A DNA stretch of 64,000 nucleotides from Tritrichomonas foetus (lineage: Eukaryota; Parabasalia; Tritrichomonadida; Tritrichomonadidae): assembly GCA_001839685.1 (NCBI GenBank), contig MLAK01000003.1, forward strand, positions 72,076 to 136,075, given 5' to 3'. Below, piece after piece: positions 1 to 9,395 of this stretch (position 1 is its first letter; every line of letters starts with the position of its first letter). Under the pieces are notes generated by a model, which saw only the letters and a program-made list of their open reading frames with translations, ran no database searches and had not been told where the DNA came from. The position numbers and the translations under genes were made by a program.

Positions 1-2
1 TA

Positions 3-197
3 AAAATTATGATGAGTGAAGTTGATAATTCAATAGATTTCTCTCCACAGTATAACCAAGTCACAATTTCATCAGAAAAAGGTTTTGGATTTGATGATAA
101 CTTGTTAGATCAAATAATTGAAATTAATGCTGACTTTGAAAATGATTTCCAAGACTATTCCAGGGATTTCCTTGGAAGAAATTTATTTGATTTTTAG
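3..197 (+). CDS. Acidic C-terminal fragment or small protein, unknown
   Basis: The frame is open to the left edge of the window, so this is probably the 3' end of a gene starting outside it. An ATG pair at position 9 would otherwise give a 62-residue protein. The visible part is acidic and rich in D, N, F and I, ending with an aromatic Leu-Phe-Asp-Phe tail before TAG. There is no recognisable domain. It could be a linear acidic tail of a larger protein; no function is proposed. Confidence 0.4.
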   Translation, partial: KIMMSEVDNSIDFSPQYNQVTISSEKGFGFDDNLLDQIIEINADFENDFQDYSRDFLGRNLFDF

Positions 198-441
198 AAT
201 GTTTGATTAAAAAGAGCGTTTTCGAAAAAAATATTATTATTTTTCTTTTACTTTATTGATTAAAGTTTATTTTTATATTTGTCTGATTATCAACGTGAAA
301 TGATATCTTTTTTTTAATTTATCATTTCGTTAACCAAGGAATTCTATCATAATTAATTCAAAATCATTCGTTGGATTATTTCAATTTTCAATAGTTTATT
401 AAACCCGCACATTTTTCTGAAGACAACAACGTATTTTTTGT

Positions 442-1785
442 ATGAAATTGTATGAAAGTCAAAAAGTTCATCCCTTCATCCCGCTGATGAAGGGCATTGA
501 AGTTGATGGCAGCCATGTCAAATATCCAGCGGTGAAAGAAGCCTTCCAAGAAGCAGAAATCGAATTGACAGACAATATCAACGCGCCTATCATTTGGTGG
601 GACGGCGATATTAAAACTCGAGATTTTGAAACCCTCGGCCCAACCCAACGAATCAATAAAATACCGGGGATGGATTATATTTGTTTTAAGTCCACAACGA
701 TTCACGCTTTTAACCAAATGAGACGAATGTTCCCAAATTTATACAATTTCTTCCCCAGCTCGTTTTTACTTCCGCATCAGTACACCGACCTTCAGCGCGC
801 GCATAACTACTTACAAGGGAAAGCGAAATCCCCTATCACGTGGATCATTAAGCCCAGAAATGGATGCTGCGGAAATGGAATCAAATTAATTCAACATATA
901 TACGAACTGGCTCACAAATCTGAACCAGCAGTTGTACAGAAATATATTCCGCCTTATTTAATAGACGGCTATAAATTTGATTTTCGATTCTATATTTTGA
1001 TATCTACACTCGCACCATACACGGTTTACATATATAAGGAGGGGCTTGCTAGATTTTGTACTCAAAAATACCAAGCACCAAATGCCAAAAACTTAGAAGA
1101 TAAGTTTGCCCATTTAACAAATACATCAATCAATAAAGAAAACAATGAAGCAGCTGCTGATGACTTCACACGACTTGCCAGTGATGTTTTAGATGAGATT
1201 GCTGTGAAAGAACCAACTCGCGGTCCTCTTCTTTGGAAAAAAATTTGTGACGTTTCAATGCTTTCTCTTTTGGCGATTTGGTCGTCCATAGTTGCATCTT
1301 TGCTTAACTTTAATTCCGAACGGAGACTCTTTGGAAGAAGACCAATGGATCGAAATGCCCAAGTTTTAGATACTTTTTCTAAATATTTTCATATAATGGG
1401 AATTGATATTATGATTTCAGAAAAATTGCAGCCGATTGTTTTAGAACTCAACGATAGACCATCTATGATTGTTACTTATGAATGTGAAGCTGCACTTAAA
1501 AAGGAAATGGTGAAAGATGCATTTTCTCACATTTCTATCGATGGATCACCTGTTGATGGGCCTTCAAGCTCTCCAAACTGGACAAAACTACTTCCTGTTC
1601 CAGCCGGAGATAAACTTTACCAGCCAGTGAACCAGGTGATTGCGAAAACAGCAAATGTTTTCCGAACTTACGCAGCAAACAGAGAGAGACCACATTATGA
1701 AGAAAGACCGAAATCATCAAAGTTCCAAAAAATTGAACTAGCTCCGACATTTGTGAATGCAGAAGCACCATCAAACTGCCAATGA
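442..1785 (+). CDS. Tubulin-tyrosine ligase family (TTLL-like) protein
   Basis: Predicted ATP-grasp amino-acid ligase of the TTL/TTLL family, which adds tyrosine, glutamate or glycine to tubulin tails. Visible in the 447-residue frame are a lysine-containing nucleotide-binding segment (WIIKPRNGCCGNGI, about residues 134-147), the VVQKYI strand, a DFRFYILI motif (DxR of the family, about residue 180), HLTNTSINK (about residue 227) and LELNDRPSM (about residue 335), the equivalent of the metal-binding LEVN-PS motif. The glycine loop reads RNGCCGNG rather than the commoner GSQGRG, but the core acidic residues are kept, so an active enzyme is plausible. The flagellar gene IFT172 lies elsewhere in the window. 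Which amino acid is transferred cannot be told. The start is the first ATG of the frame. Confidence 0.8.
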   Translation: MKLYESQKVHPFIPLMKGIEVDGSHVKYPAVKEAFQEAEIELTDNINAPIIWWDGDIKTRDFETLGPTQRINKIPGMDYICFKSTTIHAFNQMRRMFPNLYNFFPSSFLLPHQYTDLQRAHNYLQGKAKSPITWIIKPRNGCCGNGIKLIQHIYELAHKSEPAVVQKYIPPYLIDGYKFDFRFYILISTLAPYTVYIYKEGLARFCTQKYQAPNAKNLEDKFAHLTNTSINKENNEAAADDFTRLASDVLDEIAVKEPTRGPLLWKKICDVSMLSLLAIWSSIVASLLNFNSERRLFGRRPMDRNAQVLDTFSKYFHIMGIDIMISEKLQPIVLELNDRPSMIVTYECEAALKKEMVKDAFSHISIDGSPVDGPSSSPNWTKLLPVPAGDKLYQPVNQVIAKTANVFRTYAANRERPHYEERPKSSKFQKIELAPTFVNAEAPSNCQ

Positions 1786-2069
1786 TGTTTCTTGGCTTTT
1801 ATTTCCATGTAAAAATGATTTGCTGAGGTTTGCGAGTTAGATATAAAATGTTATTATGGTTTTAAATACTTTTATTTTCTTAATATGAATGTGTTTTATT
1901 AGAAACTGAATGAGACGAATATCGATATACATAAAATTCTTCCGTAAATGGTGTGAATGTCTAAAATGATGTCATTTACACATATATAATGAAAACAAAA
2001 ATTTATTGATGAAATAAAGAATTATATATAATAAGAATAGAATTTAAAACATAAAAACAAATTTTATAA

Positions 2070-5000
2070 TTACAAAACAAGTGAGTGGTTGAGTATTTCC
2101 TGCCATCCATTGATGGTTTCGTTAAGAGAATCAAGTAAAATACTCATTGAAGGAAGGAAGTCACTAATAAGTGACACAATTGGGCGAGTTACAATAGTAT
2201 TAAAGCCGATATTTAGTTTGGCTTCATCTATTTCTGTAAATAATGTAGTTGTTTGAAGATCAATGGAGAAATGACTGAATGTCTTGGAATCTTCAAATCC
2301 ACGGAGAGAGTCTGAAACATCGGATGACTTTAAAATTAATTTGAAAAGGGCAAGTCGATGTAAATTCACAGATTTGTTGAATAGTTTTTGCGGTCTAACT
2401 AAACATGATGTTGAATTAATGATTTCAAAGTGTTGAGAAATATCAGTGGCAATAACAGTGTCGAAAACAATATGCCAGAATATTTCCGATTGTGGCAAAG
2501 TAAGAGTTTCGATAATATTAGTATCTACATTTGTTAAAACCGAAATTGTTTGTTCACAATGATAAATTTCATAAGGAGGTCTGTTTCGAAATAGAACAGA
2601 GAGTGCTACTCCCATTTGAGTGCCTTCAAATTCATCAGTATAATTTAAGTTATGACATAGTGCAGCAATAAGTAAAGCGAATTTTTCAACAGGAGTGATG
2701 AAAGAGTCAATTTCAGAATTATGTATTATATAAAATACAAACTGTAAAGATCTGACTGCTCTTTCGAATGTAAATATTCTAGAATTCTTATGTAATTCAA
2801 AAACAGAAAGTAAAAAGCGTGAAAGTTTGGAATTCTGAATTTTAAAGGTTTCACAAAGTCCAGAATGATAAAATACAGAAAATCCTATTTTCATCAGTTC
2901 ATTTATCTTTTTTGCCGGTAATTCCAGTGTATTGATTTTATCTAATGGTAAAAGGAGAGTTTTTGGTGGCTCAAAAGCAGTCGATGATTCAGAAGTAAAT
3001 AAATTAGCCAACCAAATTGCAACTGTTTGACTTGAATCACGCGTTTTATGCTTTGAGTAGGCAAAACCAACAAATGATGAAAAGGCATTAAGGAGTTGCT
3101 CATCATCACGTGTGAAGACACCGCCATTTGTTGCCATATCTTTATTGATCATTTCAATAACAGCTAATATATTTCCATTTTTGTCTTTTACAGGTGCACC
3201 AAGAATAGATCTTGTTCTATATCCTGTTGCTTGATCAGTACCACTATGAAATCGTTCATCTTTATATGCATCTGGAATATTTACACTTTTTCCTGTATCT
3301 GCAATAAAGCCGACAACACCTTTTCCAGCAGTTAGGACAATGGAAGCCATTTCACCGACATTAATTGTTGCTGATAAGGTAGAACTTTGCTTATCGACGG
3401 TAAACAAAGCAGATCGATCGGCTTGAACAAGAGTTCTAAGTGTATTCATTATTGTGTGAAGAACAGATGACAATGAATCATTACTATTCAGTAACTTAAC
3501 GGTTTTCATCATTGCTTTAATTCGATTAGATGAATTTAAAGCTCCTTCAATGACTTTAGAATTAGCAAGTGCAATTCCCGCAAACACACACATTGCCTTA
3601 CATAATTCTACATCATTATCGGAAAATGGTTTATATCCTTTTTTATTCATTAATTGCATAACAGCAATAATTTGTCCAAATTGATCATGAACTGGAATTG
3701 TTACTAAGCTTCTTGTTCGATAACCAGTTTGTTTATCAACCGAAGAGTTAAATCTTGGATCATCATAAGCATCTGGAATATTAATTAATTGACCAGAGAT
3801 TGCAACTGAACCAACAATTCCTTGATTTATTGGCATTAACAGTGGTTTTATACCATCAGCTACTTTTGTCATAAGCTGAGTTCGAGAATCATCAACAACA
3901 AACAAAGAAGCTCGATCTGCATCAACCAAATTTTTAGATGTTTCGATAATTGTTTCAAGGAGATGATCAAGATTAGTTTCTCTTGCAAAACTTTCAGCCG
4001 TTTGTAAAAGCGATGCTAGTTTGTTTTGGGCATTCAAAGCTTTACGTAATTCAGTTGTTCTGTTTCTCATTGCTAGTGAAGATACAATTGTTGGGGTAGC
4101 GATGGCTGTTAAAAATGTGAGGTTATTTATATCTTCTGTGGTGAAACAAGGATAATGCTTTTTACCACGAACAGCAAATGCACCAATCATATTTCCATTG
4201 CTAATCATAGGAACAGCTAAAACACCATTTTTATAAGTATTATCAATGGATACATTGAAATCTTTATCTAGATTTGCAGTTGGAACATTAATTACTTCAT
4301 GAGTTTTAAAAACTCTTGAAACAATTCCAAGTTTGTCGAGTGATATATTCGAAAGCTGTAATCCACTTTTATTATATTTAAAGGTAATAATTTTATCTTT
4401 TTCTTTAATAAATATTGTAAAATTTTCACATTTGATCATCGAGGTGACACTTGCCTTAATTGTTGGAATTAGTCTTGATATATTATGAACTCTAGAAATA
4501 AATTTACCAAGGATTTTATACATGTTTGATGTGAAAGCATTGCTACTATTGAATTTCTTAAAAACCCTATAAAGATGAGATGTTAAAAAATTCATAAGAA
4601 ATGCTTCTGATTGTGGCCAATAAGAATATGTCATTCCACTTTTATGATATTTATCAATAAGTAAAATTACACCGTATAAAACATTTGATTTTGGATCTAC
4701 AATTGGTTGACAATTAATAACTTCAGCTTCTTCACAAAATGGTAAATCTTGTTCTTCTGAATATAAGCTACACATTGTTGGATTTGGAGTCATAAATTCT
4801 CTTTTATCAGCACCAACATTACCAACAATTCCAACACCATGTGGATATTTCATTAAACGAGTATAATTAATATAAGTTTTAGCAGATGGTATATTAATCC
4901 AAACAACACAAGTAGTTACATTAAAAATTTCTTGAAGAGATTTTTCAAGTTTTTGAGAAATTTGGGAAATATCATCTAATTGTAAAAGTTCATTAATTAA

Positions 5001-5969
5001 ATGAATAATTGTCGCTATTTTCATCGCTTGCCTGAAATAAATGTCTGTCATTATTCCAAATTGTTCTTCACCAAGTTGAGAAGCAAATGAATAAATAGTT
5101 TCTGTATTCCATCTTGATCCCACAATGACGCTTTTTACAAAAAGGGTATCTTCTTCCAAAAATTGATCAAAGTCTGCATCAGTTAATTGAGTAACTTCAT
5201 CTGCGAATGTGAAGGGTGAAAGTGAAGGGGGTGGAGAAGGTGGCAAGTTTGGTCCTGTAACAGCTTCAATTAATAAGGGTGGAATATAGGGCATCTTGAA
5301 ATCATCATCATCATCATCATCGTTATTATTTACATCATCATCAATTCCAATTTCTTTTAACTCCACTTTTTTAATTTGGTCTAAATCGGCATCACTTCTT
5401 CCAGTGAAGTTTTCTGCTGAAGAAAATGATGATATTGAAGTTGTAATTGGTGAATTGGTATTCGAATCATTTGGAATAAATAATGATCGACTTGTGCTTC
5501 GTGTTGTTGAAAGATATATCTGGCTTTCTTTTGCTTCTCCATTTCTTCCAGTGCTTCGGCCGGTGCTTCGAATGGTTGATCGACCGGTGCCTGCTTGCTG
5601 TTTGGTATTATTCGATCTGATAATGTCAGGAACAACTGGCTTGATATTCAAATCAATAAGGAGATTGCTTTTCGGTCGATTTCGTTTTGCGGTTTGTGGA
5701 TAAATAGGGGCAACATGAATTTGGCGTCTCATCGGAGTGGTCGGTCTGAAAGGTGGCGGATCTTGATCAAATTGAAGCGTAGAGACTTGTTTTATAACAT
5801 CTGGCGGTTTTCGGTGAACAGATACGATTTTCCCGCGTTTTGGAATGGAAACTGTAACCGGCCGGCGGCTGAGCGATGTAGTTGCATGATTGGCAGCAAA
5901 TGCAGGCAACTTTGTAGCAAGTTCGTCGTAATATCGCTGCTTTCGACGCTTATTCGGCGTCGTTGCCAT
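2070..5969 (-). CDS. Four-GAF protein with degenerate cyclic-nucleotide phosphodiesterase domain
   Basis: Large 1299-residue protein. The N-terminal ~270 residues are basic, low-complexity and rich in RSTGR-type repeats, with a short poly-Asp run. Four GAF-like domains follow at roughly 330-470, 490-630, 665-805 and 830-970. The last two are clearly paralogous (INIPDAYDDPRF and VNIPDAYKDERF, each followed by GYRTRS), and GAF4 keeps an NK...F..DE signature seen in cyclic-nucleotide-binding GAFs. The C-terminal ~250 residues align by eye with class I PDE, with EKFALLIAALCH, a PYEIYHCEQ segment and ATDISQH. However the HNxxHxxD block reads FTFERAVRSLQ, and the HD of CHDLDH is HN (CHNLNY). Two metal ligands are therefore missing, and the domain looks catalytically dead. 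It may act as a ligand sensor or scaffold. The frame is intact, so it is not an obvious pseudogene. Confidence 0.85.
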   Translation of the reverse strand: MATTPNKRRKQRYYDELATKLPAFAANHATTSLSRRPVTVSIPKRGKIVSVHRKPPDVIKQVSTLQFDQDPPPFRPTTPMRRQIHVAPIYPQTAKRNRPKSNLLIDLNIKPVVPDIIRSNNTKQQAGTGRSTIRSTGRSTGRNGEAKESQIYLSTTRSTSRSLFIPNDSNTNSPITTSISSFSSAENFTGRSDADLDQIKKVELKEIGIDDDVNNNDDDDDDDFKMPYIPPLLIEAVTGPNLPPSPPPSLSPFTFADEVTQLTDADFDQFLEEDTLFVKSVIVGSRWNTETIYSFASQLGEEQFGIMTDIYFRQAMKIATIIHLINELLQLDDISQISQKLEKSLQEIFNVTTCVVWINIPSAKTYINYTRLMKYPHGVGIVGNVGADKREFMTPNPTMCSLYSEEQDLPFCEEAEVINCQPIVDPKSNVLYGVILLIDKYHKSGMTYSYWPQSEAFLMNFLTSHLYRVFKKFNSSNAFTSNMYKILGKFISRVHNISRLIPTIKASVTSMIKCENFTIFIKEKDKIITFKYNKSGLQLSNISLDKLGIVSRVFKTHEVINVPTANLDKDFNVSIDNTYKNGVLAVPMISNGNMIGAFAVRGKKHYPCFTTEDINNLTFLTAIATPTIVSSLAMRNRTTELRKALNAQNKLASLLQTAESFARETNLDHLLETIIETSKNLVDADRASLFVVDDSRTQLMTKVADGIKPLLMPINQGIVGSVAISGQLINIPDAYDDPRFNSSVDKQTGYRTRSLVTIPVHDQFGQIIAVMQLMNKKGYKPFSDNDVELCKAMCVFAGIALANSKVIEGALNSSNRIKAMMKTVKLLNSNDSLSSVLHTIMNTLRTLVQADRSALFTVDKQSSTLSATINVGEMASIVLTAGKGVVGFIADTGKSVNIPDAYKDERFHSGTDQATGYRTRSILGAPVKDKNGNILAVIEMINKDMATNGGVFTRDDEQLLNAFSSFVGFAYSKHKTRDSSQTVAIWLANLFTSESSTAFEPPKTLLLPLDKINTLELPAKKINELMKIGFSVFYHSGLCETFKIQNSKLSRFLLSVFELHKNSRIFTFERAVRSLQFVFYIIHNSEIDSFITPVEKFALLIAALCHNLNYTDEFEGTQMGVALSVLFRNRPPYEIYHCEQTISVLTNVDTNIIETLTLPQSEIFWHIVFDTVIATDISQHFEIINSTSCLVRPQKLFNKSVNLHRLALFKLILKSSDVSDSLRGFEDSKTFSHFSIDLQTTTLFTEIDEAKLNIGFNTIVTRPIVSLISDFLPSMSILLDSLNETINGWQEILNHSLVL

Positions 5970-6259
5970 TCAATTCGATATTTTAAACGAAAATTCTATC
6001 CAAATTGTTCAAACACAATTTCTCACAAAAAATTCGAAAATTTATAACTTTTTCTTAAAAAAAATTCCCAATTATGCGGATTGGAAAAATACAGATATCC
6101 TAATCAATTAAGATCAAATCAGAGGCAATTTCCCTTTTTCAAAAAGACATATAGTGATAAATAGTGGATATAGGTCGAAATTACATAATAAATCAATTCG
6201 TCAATATCATGATATATTTACCAAATTCATTCGAGTGATATCAGCACAATATTTATAAA

Positions 6260-6279
6260 TATAAATACCAGTATTTATA
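6260..6279. repeat. Inverted repeat, 9-bp arms
   Basis: Arms TATAAATAC and GTATTTATA flank a central CA. It lies mid-way in the divergent promoter region. Being AT-rich, chance occurrence is possible. Confidence 0.4.
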
Positions 6280-6386
6280 CAGTATTATCTATTGCCTTAA
6301 GAATATCAAAAGAATTTGTGATTACTTAGACAAAAAATCCAATGAAAATTTTGTATGAATGAAAATTTCACATCACATTTCATATT

Positions 6387-6400
6387 CTGAGGATCCTCAG
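6387..6400. promoter_or_regulatory. Perfect palindrome just upstream of a start codon
   Basis: CTGAGGATCCTCAG is a perfect 14-base palindrome ending five bases before the ATG at 6406. Its GC content is far above the flanks. A dimeric DNA-binding protein site or a 5'-UTR hairpin are both possible; the function is inferred only from position. Confidence 0.35.
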
Positions 6401-6405
6401 TATTC

Positions 6406-7488
6406 ATGGAATGTCGATACTACTTTAAAGAGTTGATAAATGGCTGGGAGTCTTGGGAAAATTTGATAAAATCTTCAAATATTTTTGAAGATCTTGTGAG
6501 ACACATTTTTTCTCAAAATGGCTTGAAATTCACAAAAATAGATCAAGCATTTCCTGCATGGAATGCTGTATTCAAAGTTGGCACTTTTTTAATAAAAATT
6601 TTTGCACCAATAGAATCAGGATATAAGTATTCACTGTCTGACTTTAATACAGAAATAAAAGGACAAAAGTTTGCTCTTTCAGCTGGAGTAAATACCCCTA
6701 AAATCATATCACATGGTGTTTTTAATGATAAATATGAATTTTTGTATTTGATTGAAGAATTCATTGAAAATTGTGTGACACTTGAAGATGATTTCTTTTT
6801 TTCTTTATGTGAGGAAGAGAAAAGGTCAATAGGTAAAAAGTTAAGAGAAATAGTTGATAAGATGAATGTCAAAAATGAATCAATTCGGTCAATGAACTTT
6901 TTCGAAATGTTTCAAAGAAATGAAAATTGGATGAAATTTCCTCTTTCGTTTCACCAAGAGCAACATAAAAAAGTTCAAGAGTTTCAAAAAAAGATAGACA
7001 ATAGTCACAATTGCAATTACACGAATAACAATTACATAAATAGCAGCAATTATCAAATTAATAACAATCAGACTAATGACTATGGTATAAATAAAAATGA
7101 TGGAAATAAAAAAAATGAGGAATTAGGTGTTTTAGACATTGATCTAGTGTTTGTTCATGGCGATTTGCATGGAGGCAATATTCTTTATTCTAAAGACACG
7201 CGTACACTGACAATAATTGATTTTGCTGATTCTTTTCAAGCTCCAAAAAGTTATGAGCATTCTCTGATTGCGATGGAATTGTTTCGATTTGACAAATCAG
7301 CAATTCTTGGATTTTTTTCAGAAGAAGAAATTTCTAACTTACCAGAAATATGTTTTGAGTCAACTTTAATTCATGATCTTGGTGAAGAAACAATTAGAGA
7401 TTTATTTGGATCAATTGAACAATTCACTTCAATTAGCATATTTAAAGAAAAGCTTGTTGAACTTTTTCGTAAAAATGTGTTAGAATAA
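6406..7488 (+). CDS. APH/choline-kinase-fold small-molecule or protein kinase
   Basis: 360-residue kinase-fold protein. The catalytic loop VFVHGDLHGGNILY (about residues 247-260) carries the HGD aspartate and the downstream Asn, and LTIIDFAD (about 267-274) is the metal-binding DFG equivalent. Both are the arrangement seen in aminoglycoside phosphotransferase, choline kinase and Bud32-like families. The N-lobe has a lysine in FLIKIF (about residue 65) and a hinge-like LYLIEEF. A long Asn-rich insertion (about 200-240) separates the lobes and is typical low-complexity filler in this genome. The substrate is unknown. Bud32 (KEOPS) is less likely, because that kinase is shorter and lacks such an N-lobe. 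The start is the ATG next to the palindrome; another upstream ATG (6356) is out of frame. Confidence 0.65.
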   Translation: MECRYYFKELINGWESWENLIKSSNIFEDLVRHIFSQNGLKFTKIDQAFPAWNAVFKVGTFLIKIFAPIESGYKYSLSDFNTEIKGQKFALSAGVNTPKIISHGVFNDKYEFLYLIEEFIENCVTLEDDFFFSLCEEEKRSIGKKLREIVDKMNVKNESIRSMNFFEMFQRNENWMKFPLSFHQEQHKKVQEFQKKIDNSHNCNYTNNNYINSSNYQINNNQTNDYGINKNDGNKKNEELGVLDIDLVFVHGDLHGGNILYSKDTRTLTIIDFADSFQAPKSYEHSLIAMELFRFDKSAILGFFSEEEISNLPEICFESTLIHDLGEETIRDLFGSIEQFTSISIFKEKLVELFRKNVLE

Positions 7489-7928
7489 AAAGTTATGAGT
7501 ATAATATTTCATTTCAGAAAAAAATTTGATGTGGAATTGTTATGAAAATAAGGATTCAATTCTGCAGTTATTCGGTCATAAACATTCAAAATCCATGGAA
7601 TCTCAAAAGCTCAAGCTCATAAAAAGTCACAAAATGAAAATAGAAGACTTATTCAAGGATGATAAATAAAGTACATTCCAAAACAGCATCAGAGTCGAAT
7701 TTTGAGCTCAATAGGTCTTTCAAAAAAGCAGCTGGTCAAATATTTCTTCAACAAACCATCGGAAATATTTCTGTCTGAAAATTGAATAAACTTTTTTTTT
7801 TGTACTTATTATCAAAAAGTTAATGAATGATTCCTCAATTTGAAAACTCTCATCTGAAAATTGAAATGCTCACAAAAATTGAATAACCAAAACCAGAATC
7901 GAAGAATCATCACTAGAATTCGGAAAAT
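7489..7928. other. Intergenic, no feature recognised
   Basis: 440 AT-rich bases between two co-oriented genes. No coding signal, tRNA or strong repeat was seen. Confidence 0.6.
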
Positions 7929-8948
7929 ATGGACATAACTGACCTCGAATCAAAATACAATACTAAAGACACCAAACAGCGGCCAGAAGAAACAGTTTTT
8001 ACGTCAGTATGCCAATGTGGACCATTACATTTATGGCGGCTTTCTCAAACAAAAGAACTTGTTTTAAACCATTACTTGATCAAAAGTCCTATTCCAATCT
8101 ATGTCTTCTTTCTGGTCATTTCCAATTATTTTTTCTTTTTCCATTATATCTATCCTTTTGGTAACTGGAAATTTGAGTTCTTACGTTATTTATACTTATT
8201 TATAATGATTTACTCACTTATTGTTTATTTGATAATATTTTATGAAGGACCAGGATATTTACCATACTATTACCCACGACGACCCAAAGGAAAAGATGAT
8301 TTATCAGGATTTGTTACAACAGAAGATCAATATTATTATGTTAAATCAAAACATTTTCCAAGACATATACAATACTTTTCATCAGCAGGCAGACTCGTAA
8401 TTCGGGCTGACCATTTTTGCGCATGGACTGGGTCATTTATTGGCAAGAGGAATTTGAAAGTTTTCATGCAATTCGTCATTTTAATTTTGGTATATCTTGG
8501 AACAATGCTGCCTTTTGAAACCAAAATTGGAGTGATGATTATCAAGAAAACAATCTCTTTTTCATATGTTGATTTAGCGGTATATCTATTTTATTATTGT
8601 CAATCATGTTTTCTCACTTTTCTGACATTAAAAATCCTTGTTTCGACAATTGCTGTAAACACAGTTGGAATGTCTTCATTTGAATATTATTATCAATATA
8701 TACATCGTATCTCGCTATCCACCAGGCTTCCTGCCATAGATAATTGGGAATTAGTTTGTGGACCAAGGAGCCAATGGTACTTGTGGTTACTTCCAATCCC
8801 AGCTTTTTGGCACCTTGATGATTATGAACTTGCAGAAATGGTAATCAGAGACAACAAGCGGGCAAATGATTTCCGTGAATCAATGGGTGAATTGCCATTC
8901 ATGTATGATGGAGATTCATCATTACCCTTCTTCAAAATGTCCGCATAA
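7929..8948 (+). CDS. DHHC-type palmitoyltransferase-like membrane protein lacking zinc-binding cysteines
   Basis: 339-residue multi-pass protein with hydrophobic segments at about 57-78, 87-109, 182-200 and 212-245, the four-helix layout of DHHC S-acyltransferases. Between helices 2 and 3 lies VIRADHFCAWTGSFIGKRNL, which lines up with the family block 'DHHCPWVxNCIGxxN': DHHC reads DHFC, so the nucleophilic Cys (about residue 164) is kept. The zinc ligands normally found before it (CxxC...HC..C) and the Cys of NCIG are all gone; the preceding stretch has no cysteine. A SSFE motif after helix 4 matches the TTxE position. The protein could be an active variant that folds without zinc, or a non-catalytic descendant. 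Membrane location (Golgi, ER or plasma membrane) is not visible. Confidence 0.7.
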   Translation: MDITDLESKYNTKDTKQRPEETVFTSVCQCGPLHLWRLSQTKELVLNHYLIKSPIPIYVFFLVISNYFFFFHYIYPFGNWKFEFLRYLYLFIMIYSLIVYLIIFYEGPGYLPYYYPRRPKGKDDLSGFVTTEDQYYYVKSKHFPRHIQYFSSAGRLVIRADHFCAWTGSFIGKRNLKVFMQFVILILVYLGTMLPFETKIGVMIIKKTISFSYVDLAVYLFYYCQSCFLTFLTLKILVSTIAVNTVGMSSFEYYYQYIHRISLSTRLPAIDNWELVCGPRSQWYLWLLPIPAFWHLDDYELAEMVIRDNKRANDFRESMGELPFMYDGDSSLPFFKMSA

Positions 8949-9395
8949 AATTATGCAGTTGTTATAGCTTTCATTGGAGTTTCTACTTATCCAATATTGC
9001 TAGCATTTTATATATCTTTTTTTACTATAATTTTTTTAGATCCATATTAGATAGAATTATGTATGACTAAAATATATCAACTTTTCGGAATTATTTATTG
9101 ATTTGTTCACATTTTTTCACTTGGTGTCTGAAAATCACACCTATCACAAAGTTTGTTTATGATTTGAAAGTTTCTTTTATGTTAATATCACACAAATCAC
9201 TGATTTTCAATTGATTTTTGAGGGTATCATTCTTCATGCAGTTTCTTTTTCATAGTAACTCAAGATGAGATGATGTTAACATCAGTAACTTTCTGATGAT
9301 ATTTGAAGCAGTTTTCAATAGTTTATTTAGCTTAATCAATTTTTTTGACTAGTTTATAAAGTTGATGCTTGAAAAAGTTCTTATCAATTCATGGT
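8949..9395. other. Intergenic with a 14-bp palindrome
   Basis: 447 AT-rich bases. The only structure noticed is a perfect palindrome TGATGTTAACATCA at 9271-9284, about 110 bases before the next start codon. Confidence 0.5.

Larger units (their letters stand above)
5970..6405. other. Divergent intergenic region with two palindromes
   Basis: 436 bases between the divergently transcribed GAF-PDE and APH-fold kinase genes. AT-rich with no coding signal. It holds a 9-bp-arm inverted repeat around CA (6260-6279) and a perfect 14-bp palindrome immediately before the kinase ATG. Promoters for both genes must lie here. Confidence 0.6.

Noticed and set aside
5296..5703. 135-residue plus-strand frame within the GAF-PDE gene
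   Set aside because: Antisense shadow of a low-complexity coding region (poly-Asp gives poly-Ser); the minus-strand protein has clear domains.
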